Both the position numbers and the translations under genes were made by a program. A DNA stretch of 31,791 nt from JBEKOF01 sp049513975 (GTDB lineage Bacteria; Verrucomicrobiota; Verrucomicrobiia; Limisphaerales; Palsa-1400): contig JBEKVM010000060.1 of NCBI GenBank assembly GCA_049513975.1, forward strand, positions 1 to 31,791, written 5' to 3'. The notes beneath the pieces are model-generated. The model ran no database searches. It was not told the DNA's origin and saw only the letters and a program-made list of their open reading frames with translations. How positions within the stretch are numbered: position 1 is the first letter of the stretch; the number at the start of each line of letters is the position of its first letter. This document shows, in pieces, positions 23,952-31,791 of the stretch.

Positions 23952-23983
23952 ATCCAGGATGGCGGCCGGACACGTTTCCAAAC

Positions 23984-25366
23984 ATGTTTGAAAAAGTTCT
24001 CATTGCCAACCGCGGGGAAATTGCGGTCCGAATCATTCGCGCCTGCAAGGAAATGAACATCCGCACGGTGGCGGTTTACTCCAAAGTGGACATGGATTCA
24101 ATGCATGTCCAAATGGCAGATGAAGCCATCTGCATCGGCCCGGGGCCGAGCAATGACAGTTACCTGAGGATTGACCGCATCATATGCGCTGCGGAAATAG
24201 CCGACGTGGATGCGATCCATCCCGGTTACGGCTTTTTGTCGGAAAACGCGCATTTCGCCGATATTTGCGAAAACTGCAACATCCGGTTTATTGGCCCCAA
24301 TTCCCGCGCCATGAACGCGCTGGAAGACAAGGCGGCCAGCCGCACCCTCGCCAAGAAAGCGGGCGTCCAGACGCCGCCGGGATCGGAAGGCGCAGTGGAA
24401 AACGAGCAGGAAGCCCTGGCCGTGGCCAAACGCATTGGCTACCCGGTCATGATCAAGGCCATTGCCGGCGGCGGCGGTCGCGGCATGAGGGCGGCCCATA
24501 ACGACGGCTCGCTGGTCAAAGGCTATCACACCGCCCGGAGCGAGGCGGAGAAGGCCTTTGGAAAATCGGGGGTTTACATCGAAAAATTCATCGAGAACTC
24601 CCATCACATCGAATTTCAAATTTTTGGGGACAGCAAGGGCAACTTCATCCACCTGGGGGAACGGGATTGTTCGGTCCAGCGGCGCAATCAAAAGCTGGTC
24701 GAGGAAACGCCATCGCCGGTGCTCGAAACTAAATTCAAGGACCTGCGCAAGAAGATGGGCAAGGCGGCGGTGCGCATCGCCGAAGTGGCCCATTACACCA
24801 ACGCCGGCACGGTGGAGTTCCTGGTGGACGAAGAGGGCCGCTACTATTTCCTGGAGGTCAACAAGCGCATCCAGGTGGAACATCCCATCACCGAGGAGGT
24901 CACCGGCCTGGACCTGGTGAAAATGCAGATTGCCATTGCCATGGGCGAGCCGTTGCGCGTCAAGCAGGGCGATGTTCACTTCAAAGGACATGCCATCGAA
25001 TGCCGCATCAACGCGGAAGACCCCTTCGATGATTTCCGGCCCTGCCCCGGCCGGGTGGCCATGTACTACGCGCCGGGGGGACGCGGCGCCCGGGTGGACA
25101 GCCATGTCTATGCCGGGTACTCCATCCCGCCCAACTACGATTCCATGATCGGCAAGCTCATCGCGCACGGCCGAGACCGCCGCGAAGCGATGGACATTAT
25201 GAGCCGCGCCCTCTCCGAATACATGATCACCGGCATCACCACCACCATTGCCTTTGAACAAGCCATTTTGCAGGACCCGAATTTCCGGCGCGGCACCTAC
25301 TCGACCAATTTTCTCGAACAACTCCTCGGCGGCGCGCGCCGGGAATTGCTCGAAGAAAACGCATGA
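23984..25366 (+). CDS. accC: biotin carboxylase
   Basis: ATP-dependent carboxylation of biotin on AccB. 460 residues, slightly over the usual 445-450. N-terminal K-V-L-I-A-N-R-G-E-I-A-V-R, the P-G-Y-G-F-L-S-E-N loop, the glycine-rich G-G-G-G-R-G-M (162-168), E-F-Q-I-F-G-D, R-D-C-S-V-Q-R-R-N-Q-K and the active-site stretch L-E-V-N-K-R-I-Q-V-E-H are all present; the usual N-T-R-I here is N-K-R-I. Operon with accB; thiE starts 66 bases after its stop. Confidence 0.97.
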   Translation: MFEKVLIANRGEIAVRIIRACKEMNIRTVAVYSKVDMDSMHVQMADEAICIGPGPSNDSYLRIDRIICAAEIADVDAIHPGYGFLSENAHFADICENCNIRFIGPNSRAMNALEDKAASRTLAKKAGVQTPPGSEGAVENEQEALAVAKRIGYPVMIKAIAGGGGRGMRAAHNDGSLVKGYHTARSEAEKAFGKSGVYIEKFIENSHHIEFQIFGDSKGNFIHLGERDCSVQRRNQKLVEETPSPVLETKFKDLRKKMGKAAVRIAEVAHYTNAGTVEFLVDEEGRYYFLEVNKRIQVEHPITEEVTGLDLVKMQIAIAMGEPLRVKQGDVHFKGHAIECRINAEDPFDDFRPCPGRVAMYYAPGGRGARVDSHVYAGYSIPPNYDSMIGKLIAHGRDRREAMDIMSRALSEYMITGITTTIAFEQAILQDPNFRRGTYSTNFLEQLLGGARRELLEENA

Positions 25367-25432
25367 GCAAGGCGTGCTGAATTTTCAGCGGCCAGTTTCC
25401 AAAACTGAACCCCGGCAAACTTCCGCCCCGGC

Positions 25433-26074
25433 ATGAAACCTCTCAACCAATGCCGTCTTTATACTTTTATTGACACGGCTTTTCTGCGGGGCCGGGCGGC
25501 GGCGGCGGTGGCGGAGCAGCTTTGCCGGGGCGGTTCGGATTTGATTCAATTGCGGGCCAAGGATTGTTCGCGGGAGCAGGTGCGCCAACTGGCCGGGGTA
25601 ATCCAGCCGGTTTTGCGGGGCGCCGATGTCGGTTTGGTCATCAACGATCATTGGGACATTGCGGGGGAAATGGGCGCGGACTTTTGTCATTTGGGGCAGG
25701 AGGATTTTTTCGGGGCGGGGTTCACGCACGTCTCGCAACTATCCGCCTTGCCGGCCCGGCCGCTGGTTGGCTTGAGCACCCATGCGCCCGAACAGGCGGC
25801 GCGGGCGCTGGCCGCCGGGCCGGCCTACCTCGCCATCGGGCCGGTCTATGCGACCGGGACAAAACCCGGGGCGCGGCCGGTGACGCTGGAGTATGTGCGC
25901 TGGGCAGCGGCGCAGGTGAAGATTCCGTGGTTCGCCATCGGGGGCATCCACCTGGGAAATCTGGACGAAGTACTGGGGGCGGGAGCGGAACGGATTTGTG
26001 TGGTTTCGGCCATCCTCAACGCGCCGAACATCGAACAAGCCTGCCAGGAATTCAGAAAGCGGATGCCCGCTTGA
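25433..26074 (+). CDS. thiE: thiamine-phosphate synthase
   Basis: Joins HMP-pyrophosphate and the thiazole phosphate to thiamine phosphate. 213 residues with L-I-Q-L-R-A-K-D, V-I-N-D-H-W-D-I-A, G-A-D-F-C-H-L-G-Q-E-D, G-L-S-T-H and I-G-P-V-Y-A-T-G-T-K-P-G-A. The usual Arg in I-N-D-R is His here (I-N-D-H), which is also found in thiamine-phosphate synthase relatives, so a TenI-type role cannot be excluded. No TPP riboswitch was recognised upstream. Probably in the accBC transcript. Confidence 0.88.
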   Translation: MKPLNQCRLYTFIDTAFLRGRAAAAVAEQLCRGGSDLIQLRAKDCSREQVRQLAGVIQPVLRGADVGLVINDHWDIAGEMGADFCHLGQEDFFGAGFTHVSQLSALPARPLVGLSTHAPEQAARALAAGPAYLAIGPVYATGTKPGARPVTLEYVRWAAAQVKIPWFAIGGIHLGNLDEVLGAGAERICVVSAILNAPNIEQACQEFRKRMPA

Positions 26075-26131
26075 ACTTCACAGGCAGCCGGGTAAGATCG
26101 CGTCGTCATCATTGAACCTTGAGTTTTTGAA

Positions 26132-27031
26132 ATGAGCTTACTGATTGTTGGTTCGACGGCGCTGGACTCGATCAAAACGCCGCAGGCGGAGAATCCGCGG
26201 CTGCTCGGCGGATCGGCCAGCCATGCGGCGGTGGCGGCCAGTTTTTTCGGGCCGGTCCGCCTGGTGGGAATCGTGGGGGGCGATTTTCCGGCGCGCTACC
26301 TCAGCCTCTACCGCAAACACAGAATTGACCTGGAGGGTTTGCAGATCGCGCCGGGCAAAACATTTCACTGGTCGGGCGAATATGAAGTCAATATGAATAA
26401 TCGCCGGACCCTCGCCACGGAGCTGGGGGTTTTTGCAACGTTCCTCCCCCGGCTGCCGGAATCGTACCGGGACAGCCCGTTTGTTTTGCTGGCCAACATC
26501 GCCCCCTCCTTGCAGGGGCACGTCCTGGACCAGATGCGCCGTCCGAAATTTGTGGTGGCGGACACGATGGATTTGTGGCTGAACGTGGCGCTGGCCGATT
26601 TGTTGAAGCTGCTCCGGCGGGTGGATGGCTTTGTGCTGAACGAGAGCGAGGCGCGGCAATTGACGCAGGAAGACAACCTGGTGCTGGCCGCGAAAAAGAT
26701 TCACCGGCTCGGCCCGAAGCATGTGATTGTCAAGAAGGGCGAACACGGGGCGATCCTCTCGTCCGGGGGCAAACTTTTCCTCTCGCCCGCCTTTCCGCTC
26801 GACCGCGTGGTGGATCCGACGGGCGCGGGCGACTCCTTCGCCGGGGGCATGATGGGCTGGCTGGCGGCGGCGGGCGGCCCGGTGGAGGCCAACCTGCGCC
26901 GGGCCATGGTCTACGGCAGCGCGGTGGCGTCGTTTTGTTGCGAGGGCTTCGGCCTGACGGCCACGGCGCGGGCCAGCCGCGCCGCCATCGAAAAGCGGTT
27001 CCAAGCATTGCAATTATTGACACGGTTCTGA
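26132..27031 (+). CDS. PfkB-family sugar or nucleoside kinase
   Basis: 299 residues. N-terminal glycine motif L-L-G-G-S-A-S-H-A-A (24-33) and C-terminal signature V-D-P-T-G-A-G-D-S-F-A-G-G (227-239, catalytic Asp234) define the family. The short lid and the E-Y-E-V-N-M-N-N-R segment do not tell which substrate is used: fructose-, ribo- or adenosine-like sugars are all possible. Follows thiE by 57 bases, so it may be co-transcribed with it. It converges on the GH39-like gene with 40 bases between. Confidence 0.88.
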   Translation: MSLLIVGSTALDSIKTPQAENPRLLGGSASHAAVAASFFGPVRLVGIVGGDFPARYLSLYRKHRIDLEGLQIAPGKTFHWSGEYEVNMNNRRTLATELGVFATFLPRLPESYRDSPFVLLANIAPSLQGHVLDQMRRPKFVVADTMDLWLNVALADLLKLLRRVDGFVLNESEARQLTQEDNLVLAAKKIHRLGPKHVIVKKGEHGAILSSGGKLFLSPAFPLDRVVDPTGAGDSFAGGMMGWLAAAGGPVEANLRRAMVYGSAVASFCCEGFGLTATARASRAAIEKRFQALQLLTRF

Positions 27032-27071
27032 GGAATCCAGTCAATAAGAATTATTGCGGCCCCCCGCTGTC

Positions 27072-28775
27072 TCACCATTCGAACTCCAGGAAGGAAACGG
27101 CCTGGCGGGGCAGGGCAAAGCGGACGGCCACCCTGCCGTCGCGGACGGAAACGGTTTCGGGCGCGCCCAAGGGCGTGAGTTTGCCGGCGTTCTCCAGCCG
27201 GGCATATTGTTCCGGGGCGGGCTGCTCCGCACGGCCCGCCTGCCGCCAGAGGGCATAGGCGTCGCTGTGCTCCTGGTCAATTCTGAAATGCCGCAGCCGC
27301 ACCGGGCCGGTGGTTGCAGGAAGATTATTGACTTCCAGGGCGACGGCAGCGTCCGGGCCGGGCAGGTCATCATCGTGGTAGTGCCAGACCATGACGCAGA
27401 GCCTTTTGCCGTCGAGGCTGGCCAACGAGGCCACGTCGGGACTGGCCCGGACCCCCCGGCGCAGGATGTCATCCAAAGGGACGGCGCCGTCGCTTTGGAC
27501 GGCGAGGCGCTGGCCGCTCATTTGATTAAACATGCGGAAGACATTGAGGACGGGCAAATCAATCCCGCCGGTGGCCAGGACGCGGAAGCCTTTGAAGAGG
27601 GGCTGGTCCTCGAATTCAAAGGCCCAACAAAGGGAGCCTTCGAGATTAACGCCCTGTCGGTCGGCGAGATCGGATTCGCGGGCGAAGCTGGCGGCGGTGT
27701 AGCTGGCGAATTGGAGGCCGTTGCGATAGCCGTAAGCCCCGCCCAGGCAGGCGGCGCAGCCGTCCGGATCGGATTCGCCGATGATGATGGGTTTGTCCTT
27801 CAGTTCGGGAAAGGAGGAGATGATGCGGAAAGCCGTATTGATGCGAGCCAAGTGGGTTCCGAGGCCCATGCGCACATGGTCGTTGGTGAAGAGCGGGGCG
27901 CCCTTGGCGTGGAAGGAAATAAAATCAACGGGCGTGCCCACCTGGCCGGTGACATAATTGGTGCCATGCAGGCAATGTTCGAGGAAATTGCGCAAAGCCG
28001 GTCCGGAGCCCGCGTAGTCCGGCCCGCCCACTTTGGCGGCTGGCAGGGCGCGCCGCACGGCTTGGACGGCGTAGTCGTGGAGCTTGTAAAACTCCTCCGG
28101 GCGGCCCTGCCAGTAGCGGATGTCGGCTTCGTTCCAAACTTCCCAATACCACTGCCGGACCTCGGCGGCGCCGTAGTTGTCAACACAATGTTTGGCCCAT
28201 TGGAAAACCAGTTCGCCCCATTTGGCGTAATCCTTGGGCGGGTAGCTCCAGCCGGTATAAATGACCCCGTAGCTGGAATCGGTGCTGTAATGGTGCTGGT
28301 AAGGATCGGGATGGATGGAGAATTCCCTGGGCATGAAACCGATTTCCGCGTAAGGGCGGAGGCCGTTTTCCAGGTAAGTGTCGAAGATGCGGTCCAAGAT
28401 GGTCCAGTCATAGACGGGGTGGCCTTCGGCGTCCTCGTGATAGGCGCCGGTGGAGCCCCATTTGAGGGCGGCGGTGCCGTCGCCGGAGTTGAGGAGATTG
28501 TGGGTGCGGAAGAAGACGGTGCCGGTGGGCCGCATTTGGCCCAGTTCGGCGATGAGTTTGCGTCCGTCCTTCATGTAGGCGTAATTGGGTTCGTCGGCGC
28601 CGAAGAAACGCCAGATGGGATGGATTTCGCCGGTGGTTTTGGCGGCGTCCACCTGGATTTGCACGGGAAAAGGGACGGGGGCTGCGGCGGGCGGGTTGGT
28701 ATCGCTTTGCGCGGCCAGCAGGGGCAGGACGGCAAACAAAGCCACGGCCATCTTCAATGTCAGGGATATGCGCAT
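27072..28775 (-). CDS. secreted GH39-like glycosidase
   Basis: 567 residues with a signal peptide (hydrophobic stretch at 7-22, cleavage near L-A-A-Q). A TIM-barrel glycosidase of the GH39 kind (beta-xylosidase / alpha-L-iduronidase): acid/base N215-E216 in W-Y-W-E-V-W-N-E-A-D and nucleophile E334 in I-I-I-G-E-S-D-P-D-G-C. The residues before the catalytic region (F-F-G-A-D-E-P-N-Y-A-Y) are typical as well. A C-terminal beta domain with R-P-V-R-L-R-H-F-like strands follows. The substrate is unknown; plant or sulfated polysaccharide residues would fit the phylum. It starts 71 bases after the stop of the kinase gene on the same strand, so the two may be co-transcribed. Confidence 0.82.
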   Translation of the reverse strand: MRISLTLKMAVALFAVLPLLAAQSDTNPPAAAPVPFPVQIQVDAAKTTGEIHPIWRFFGADEPNYAYMKDGRKLIAELGQMRPTGTVFFRTHNLLNSGDGTAALKWGSTGAYHEDAEGHPVYDWTILDRIFDTYLENGLRPYAEIGFMPREFSIHPDPYQHHYSTDSSYGVIYTGWSYPPKDYAKWGELVFQWAKHCVDNYGAAEVRQWYWEVWNEADIRYWQGRPEEFYKLHDYAVQAVRRALPAAKVGGPDYAGSGPALRNFLEHCLHGTNYVTGQVGTPVDFISFHAKGAPLFTNDHVRMGLGTHLARINTAFRIISSFPELKDKPIIIGESDPDGCAACLGGAYGYRNGLQFASYTAASFARESDLADRQGVNLEGSLCWAFEFEDQPLFKGFRVLATGGIDLPVLNVFRMFNQMSGQRLAVQSDGAVPLDDILRRGVRASPDVASLASLDGKRLCVMVWHYHDDDLPGPDAAVALEVNNLPATTGPVRLRHFRIDQEHSDAYALWRQAGRAEQPAPEQYARLENAGKLTPLGAPETVSVRDGRVAVRFALPRQAVSFLEFEW

Positions 28776-28845
28776 GATGAAGGGAAGGATCGCGGCCGGA
28801 GGCTTTCCAACTCAAATACCGGGTAATGCCAACGCCGGGAACGGT

Positions 28846-30447
28846 TCATGGATTGTCATTCAAGTAGGGTCTGTATCTTGACGGGATGACGATAATATTG
28901 GTGGAGGAACTGGTTCTGGAAATGCCGCCCCGGCGAGGCGATTGCGAAGTGTCTATGAAGTGGTACTCGCCATCTTTGTCCTTCCATATCTCGACGGTGT
29001 CCGTTTGATTGGTGTTGAGCGGGAGCAAAGCCCGTTCGATGCGGCGATTGTGGGCGGTCTCCTGTTGCGCGGGAGTGAGAACGCCATCCAATTCCCTCCA
29101 CAGTTGCCCGCCCAACTTCTGAACCTGGGCCACATCCTCCTCCGACAAGGGTGTGATGGTGACATGCACATGGCCGGCGGCGTCTTTGGTCCGCCTGGCA
29201 TGCAGGCGTTCGATCTGAAGGTAGTCCCGGTAGGTGGTGCGAATGATGGTGTTGGCAACCTGGAGTTGATCGGGATTAAGTTGCAATTCCGAAACCAACG
29301 CCGGGCTGAAACTCCGGCCTTCCGGCGTGTTGGTAAAAATGCCGGGGAAACCGGGAGGCGAGTTGGTGATGGTCACGGTATTGGTGATGATCTTAGGGTG
29401 AGCCAGGCTGTGAAAAAGCCCGTAAGCCAGGACGGCGACCAGGACCAGGGCACAGACCATGCCAACTTGATAAACGACGGCTATTTTGCGGCTGCGGACG
29501 GCGGCGGTGGCCGGGGCGGAAAGAGTCTCCACCTGGGTGAGAATTTCGCTGGCTTGCTGGTAGCGGCGGTCAGGTTCTTTTTCCAGGGCGCGCATCACCA
29601 CCTGGTCCAGACGCACATCGGTGTGGGCTTTTTGCGAGGGAAGCGGGAAGCGGCCGAGGGGCAGTTCGCCGGTGAGCATTTCATAAAAAATGACGCCCAG
29701 GGAATAAAGGTCGGCGCGGTGATCCACCTCGGAGGGTCTTTCGATTTGTTCGGGGGCCATGTATTGCGGCGTGCCCATGAGACCGGTCGTGACGGTGAGG
29801 GCGGGGAGGCGCTGGCCGCCGGTCCCGGCCAGCTTGGCCAGGCCGAAGTCGGCCATTTTCACGCGCCCCTTTTTGTCAAGTAAAATGTTGGCCGGCTTGA
29901 TGTCGCGGTGGACGATCCCCTCGTCGTGGGCAAACTGGAGCGCCTGGCAAATCTCCACGACGATGCGCAGCGCCTCGGGCGGTTTCAATTCCTTGCGCTG
30001 GATCAGCGAGTGCAGGTCCACTCCGTCCACGTATTCCATGAGAAAGTAATAATAAGGGCCGGCCCGGCCGAAATCATAAACGGCGACGATGTTGGAATGG
30101 TGCAGGCGGGCCAGGGCCTTGGCTTCGCGGGAAAACCGTTCGGCAAAGGCGGGCTGGGAACTCAGCTCCGGCGAAAGGATTTTCAGCGCGACCATCCGGT
30201 CCAGGTTCAGTTGGCGCGCCTTGTAAACCATGCCCATGCCGCCGCAGCCGAGAAGTTCAAAGACTTCCAATTGCGGAAAAAACTCGGCGATTTGGGCGGC
30301 GGTCGGCGGTGAAAACGGCGCGGCGGCAAGGGCGGGCGGGACCGAAGCGAGGCCGGTGGGCGCGCGCTGGCAATTGGGGCAGAGCGATCCGGTCACGTCC
30401 GCCGCCAGCGGCGCATGGCATTGCGCACATATTCGTATGGTGTCCAT
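28846..30447 (-). CDS. membrane Ser/Thr protein kinase with zinc ribbon
   Basis: 533 residues. N-terminal zinc ribbon (Cys7, Cys10, Cys23, Cys26); Hanks-type kinase domain at about 60-310 with G-C-G-G-M-G-M-V-Y (68-76), A-L-K (Lys89), H-R-D-I-K-P-A-N (180-187), D-F-G (200-202) and A-P-E (231-233), all catalytic residues present. One membrane helix (323-345) follows, and then a C-terminal, probably periplasmic, part of about 190 residues with a predicted helical stretch V-A-Q-V-Q-K-L-G-G. The ATG at 30447 is preferred over the GTG at 30456. Upstream of the GH39-like gene. Confidence 0.93.
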   Translation of the reverse strand: MDTIRICAQCHAPLAADVTGSLCPNCQRAPTGLASVPPALAAAPFSPPTAAQIAEFFPQLEVFELLGCGGMGMVYKARQLNLDRMVALKILSPELSSQPAFAERFSREAKALARLHHSNIVAVYDFGRAGPYYYFLMEYVDGVDLHSLIQRKELKPPEALRIVVEICQALQFAHDEGIVHRDIKPANILLDKKGRVKMADFGLAKLAGTGGQRLPALTVTTGLMGTPQYMAPEQIERPSEVDHRADLYSLGVIFYEMLTGELPLGRFPLPSQKAHTDVRLDQVVMRALEKEPDRRYQQASEILTQVETLSAPATAAVRSRKIAVVYQVGMVCALVLVAVLAYGLFHSLAHPKIITNTVTITNSPPGFPGIFTNTPEGRSFSPALVSELQLNPDQLQVANTIIRTTYRDYLQIERLHARRTKDAAGHVHVTITPLSEEDVAQVQKLGGQLWRELDGVLTPAQQETAHNRRIERALLPLNTNQTDTVEIWKDKDGEYHFIDTSQSPRRGGISRTSSSTNIIVIPSRYRPYLNDNP

Positions 30448-30603
30448 GGTCAACACTGCATTTGTACAGAGGGGCCGGCGGCTGAAAGGTTACGGCAATC
30501 GCGCAAAGGTAATGCGCCGGTCACGGTCGCACCCCCGTCGTGCGGCGGGCAGGGGACTGCCCACCCTGCCAACCAGGACTGACGCATCGCGACGGCCCGC
30601 GGG

Positions 30604-31521
30604 TCAAATCTGAAAATCCAGGATGGCGCCGGGCTTGACTTTTTTTGTGACGTTGACATCGGTTTTGTCGAAAGTGACGAGGGAATGAGGGGGAACGCTG
30701 CGGGTGAGGAAAACACTGGCGCCGATGGTGCTGCCTTCGCCGACGACCGTTTCGCCGCCGACAATGGTGGCGTTGGCGTAAATAGTGACGTGATCCTCGA
30801 CGGTGGGATGGCGTTTTTGGCCGCGGAGCAACTGGCCGCCGGCGAGGGAGCGTGCCACCAGGCCCACGCCCTGGTACATTTTGACATGCTGGCCGATCTC
30901 GGCGGTTTCGCCGATGACGGTGCCGGTGCCGTGGTCAATAAAGAAATGGGAGCCGATGCGCGCGCCGGGATGCAAATCCATGCCGGTGCGGCTGTGGGCC
31001 CATTCGGTCATGATGCGGGGGATCAAGGGGACTTCCTCCTCGTAAAGCTCATGGGCCAGGCGCTGCACGGCGATGGCCTCGATGAACGGATAAGCCACAA
31101 TAACTTCCTCCTTGCTCAAGGCGGCGGGATCGCCCTGGTAGGCCGCCTCGGTGTCGCTGGCGAGCAAATCGCGGATTGGGGGCAGCCGGCTCAAGAAGCG
31201 GAGAGCGAGGACGCGGGCGTTCTGGCGCAAGGCTTTGGGGCCGGCGACCTCGGGAGAGGCATATTCGAGGCTTTTGCCAATTTCATCCTCCAACCGTTCG
31301 GAGACGGAAGCCATCAAGGTGGCGGTGAGGACTTTGAGTTCGGAGGAATGGATGGATTTCTCGTCGAAGAAGCCGGGGAACAAGAGGCGCAACAAATCCA
31401 GGGTGATGGAGGCAATGGCGGTTTTGGACGGCAGGTTTTTGCCGTCAACGTGGTTGATCCCGCCGACGCGCGCATAAGAGGCGATCAACTGATCGGTTAG
31501 TTGGGTGACCGTGTGGTTCAC
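30604..31521 (-). CDS. cysE: serine O-acetyltransferase
   Basis: Makes O-acetylserine, the precursor of cysteine. 305 residues: a helical N-terminal domain, then the left-handed beta-helix of hexapeptide repeats with G-M-D-L-H-P-G-A-R-I-G (180-190) and F-I-D-H-G-T-G-T-V-I-G-E-T (194-206). Asp182 and His197 match the catalytic pair Asp143/His158 of E. coli CysE. The insert around A-R-S-L-A-G-G-Q-L-L-R-G (223-234) marks the longer sub-group. The C-terminus is V-K-P-G-A-I-L-D-F-Q-I, ending in Ile as required for binding cysteine synthase. Confidence 0.93.
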   Translation of the reverse strand: MNHTVTQLTDQLIASYARVGGINHVDGKNLPSKTAIASITLDLLRLLFPGFFDEKSIHSSELKVLTATLMASVSERLEDEIGKSLEYASPEVAGPKALRQNARVLALRFLSRLPPIRDLLASDTEAAYQGDPAALSKEEVIVAYPFIEAIAVQRLAHELYEEEVPLIPRIMTEWAHSRTGMDLHPGARIGSHFFIDHGTGTVIGETAEIGQHVKMYQGVGLVARSLAGGQLLRGQKRHPTVEDHVTIYANATIVGGETVVGEGSTIGASVFLTRSVPPHSLVTFDKTDVNVTKKVKPGAILDFQI

Positions 31522-31791
31522 AAGGGGATTATCAGGCAGCAGAGCGGGAAAGGCAAGCGGCGCGAGCCGGTTTTGGGCGCCTGAAAAGGCCCCCCCACCC
31601 CTGGAACTGAAATTAGCCCGACTTTCTCTACTGGAGGGCGGTTTTAAGTTTTTTTGACCCCTTCGGCAGCAGGCTTACGAGGGAAGGAGGCGGATTTTTC
31701 TTCAAAATTGGGTTTGGTGCAGACCTACCCTCTTCCACAACCCTCGCCGATTGGGGTAGGATGCGGGCTGTTGATATGGCCAAGCCTTACC
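31522..31791. other. intergenic end of window; possible gene start at 31776
   Basis: No full gene. An ATG at 31776 gives M-A-K-P-Y before the edge, and an ATG at 31761 is in the same frame; too little is visible to name it. A transposase of the IS630 kind is one idea because some begin this way, but this is a guess. Confidence 0.25.

Noticed and set aside
27054..28826. Long plus-strand open frame (590 codons) opposite the GH39-like gene
   Set aside because: It is the complement of a gene with signal peptide and catalytic motifs; its glycine/valine-rich translation has no motifs.

Overview
The window looks like a chromosomal segment of a Gram-negative bacterium of the Verrucomicrobiota, probably of the Pedosphaera/Limisphaerales type. 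This is inferred from giant secreted proteins with TIGR03803-type YGTT/GG repeats and Ig-like domains, a DUF6941-like protein, a RAYT transposase with many palindromic repeats, high GC, and a Kdo hydroxylase (LPS modification). No rRNA, tRNA or CRISPR array was seen.

Layout: 1-1046 holds an alpha/beta hydrolase. From 10425 down to 1118 on the minus strand lie a small secreted protein, coupled by an ATGA overlap to a 1706-residue repeat/Ig protein, and then a second, paralogous 1067-residue protein; a 117-bp MITE with a 9-bp target duplication sits between the two giants. From 10564 to 17123 is mostly housekeeping: cysS, tmk, rpsT, a secreted protein, a Kdo hydroxylase, a DUF6941-like protein and a DNA polymerase III delta-prime subunit, separated by short repeats (REP-like hairpins, a hexanucleotide AATCTT/AATCCT tract, a 36-bp tandem repeat).

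17131-21735 is the accessory region. A RAYT (REP-associated tyrosine transposase) carries three copies of its apparent REP palindrome in frame inside its own coding sequence, with more copies behind it. Next is a wreck of type I restriction-modification genes (ends of hsdR, hsdS and hsdM) in which a complete TIR-domain gene and a shortened P-loop ATPase gene each sit between an hsdS 3' end and an hsdR 5' end. That is the place prrC occupies in the E. coli prr locus. A truncated four-helix-bundle protein and a 0.7-kb tract of odd low-complexity repeats follow.

21736-31791 returns to core genes: an O-antigen-ligase-like membrane protein, then accB-accC (acetyl-CoA carboxylase biotin carrier and biotin carboxylase) behind a recognisable sigma70 promoter, thiE and a PfkB kinase on the plus strand. 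Converging on them from the minus strand are cysE, a membrane Ser/Thr kinase with a zinc ribbon, and a secreted GH39-like glycosidase. The most interesting system is the TIR effector in the hsdS-hsdR slot; the second is the self-invaded RAYT.
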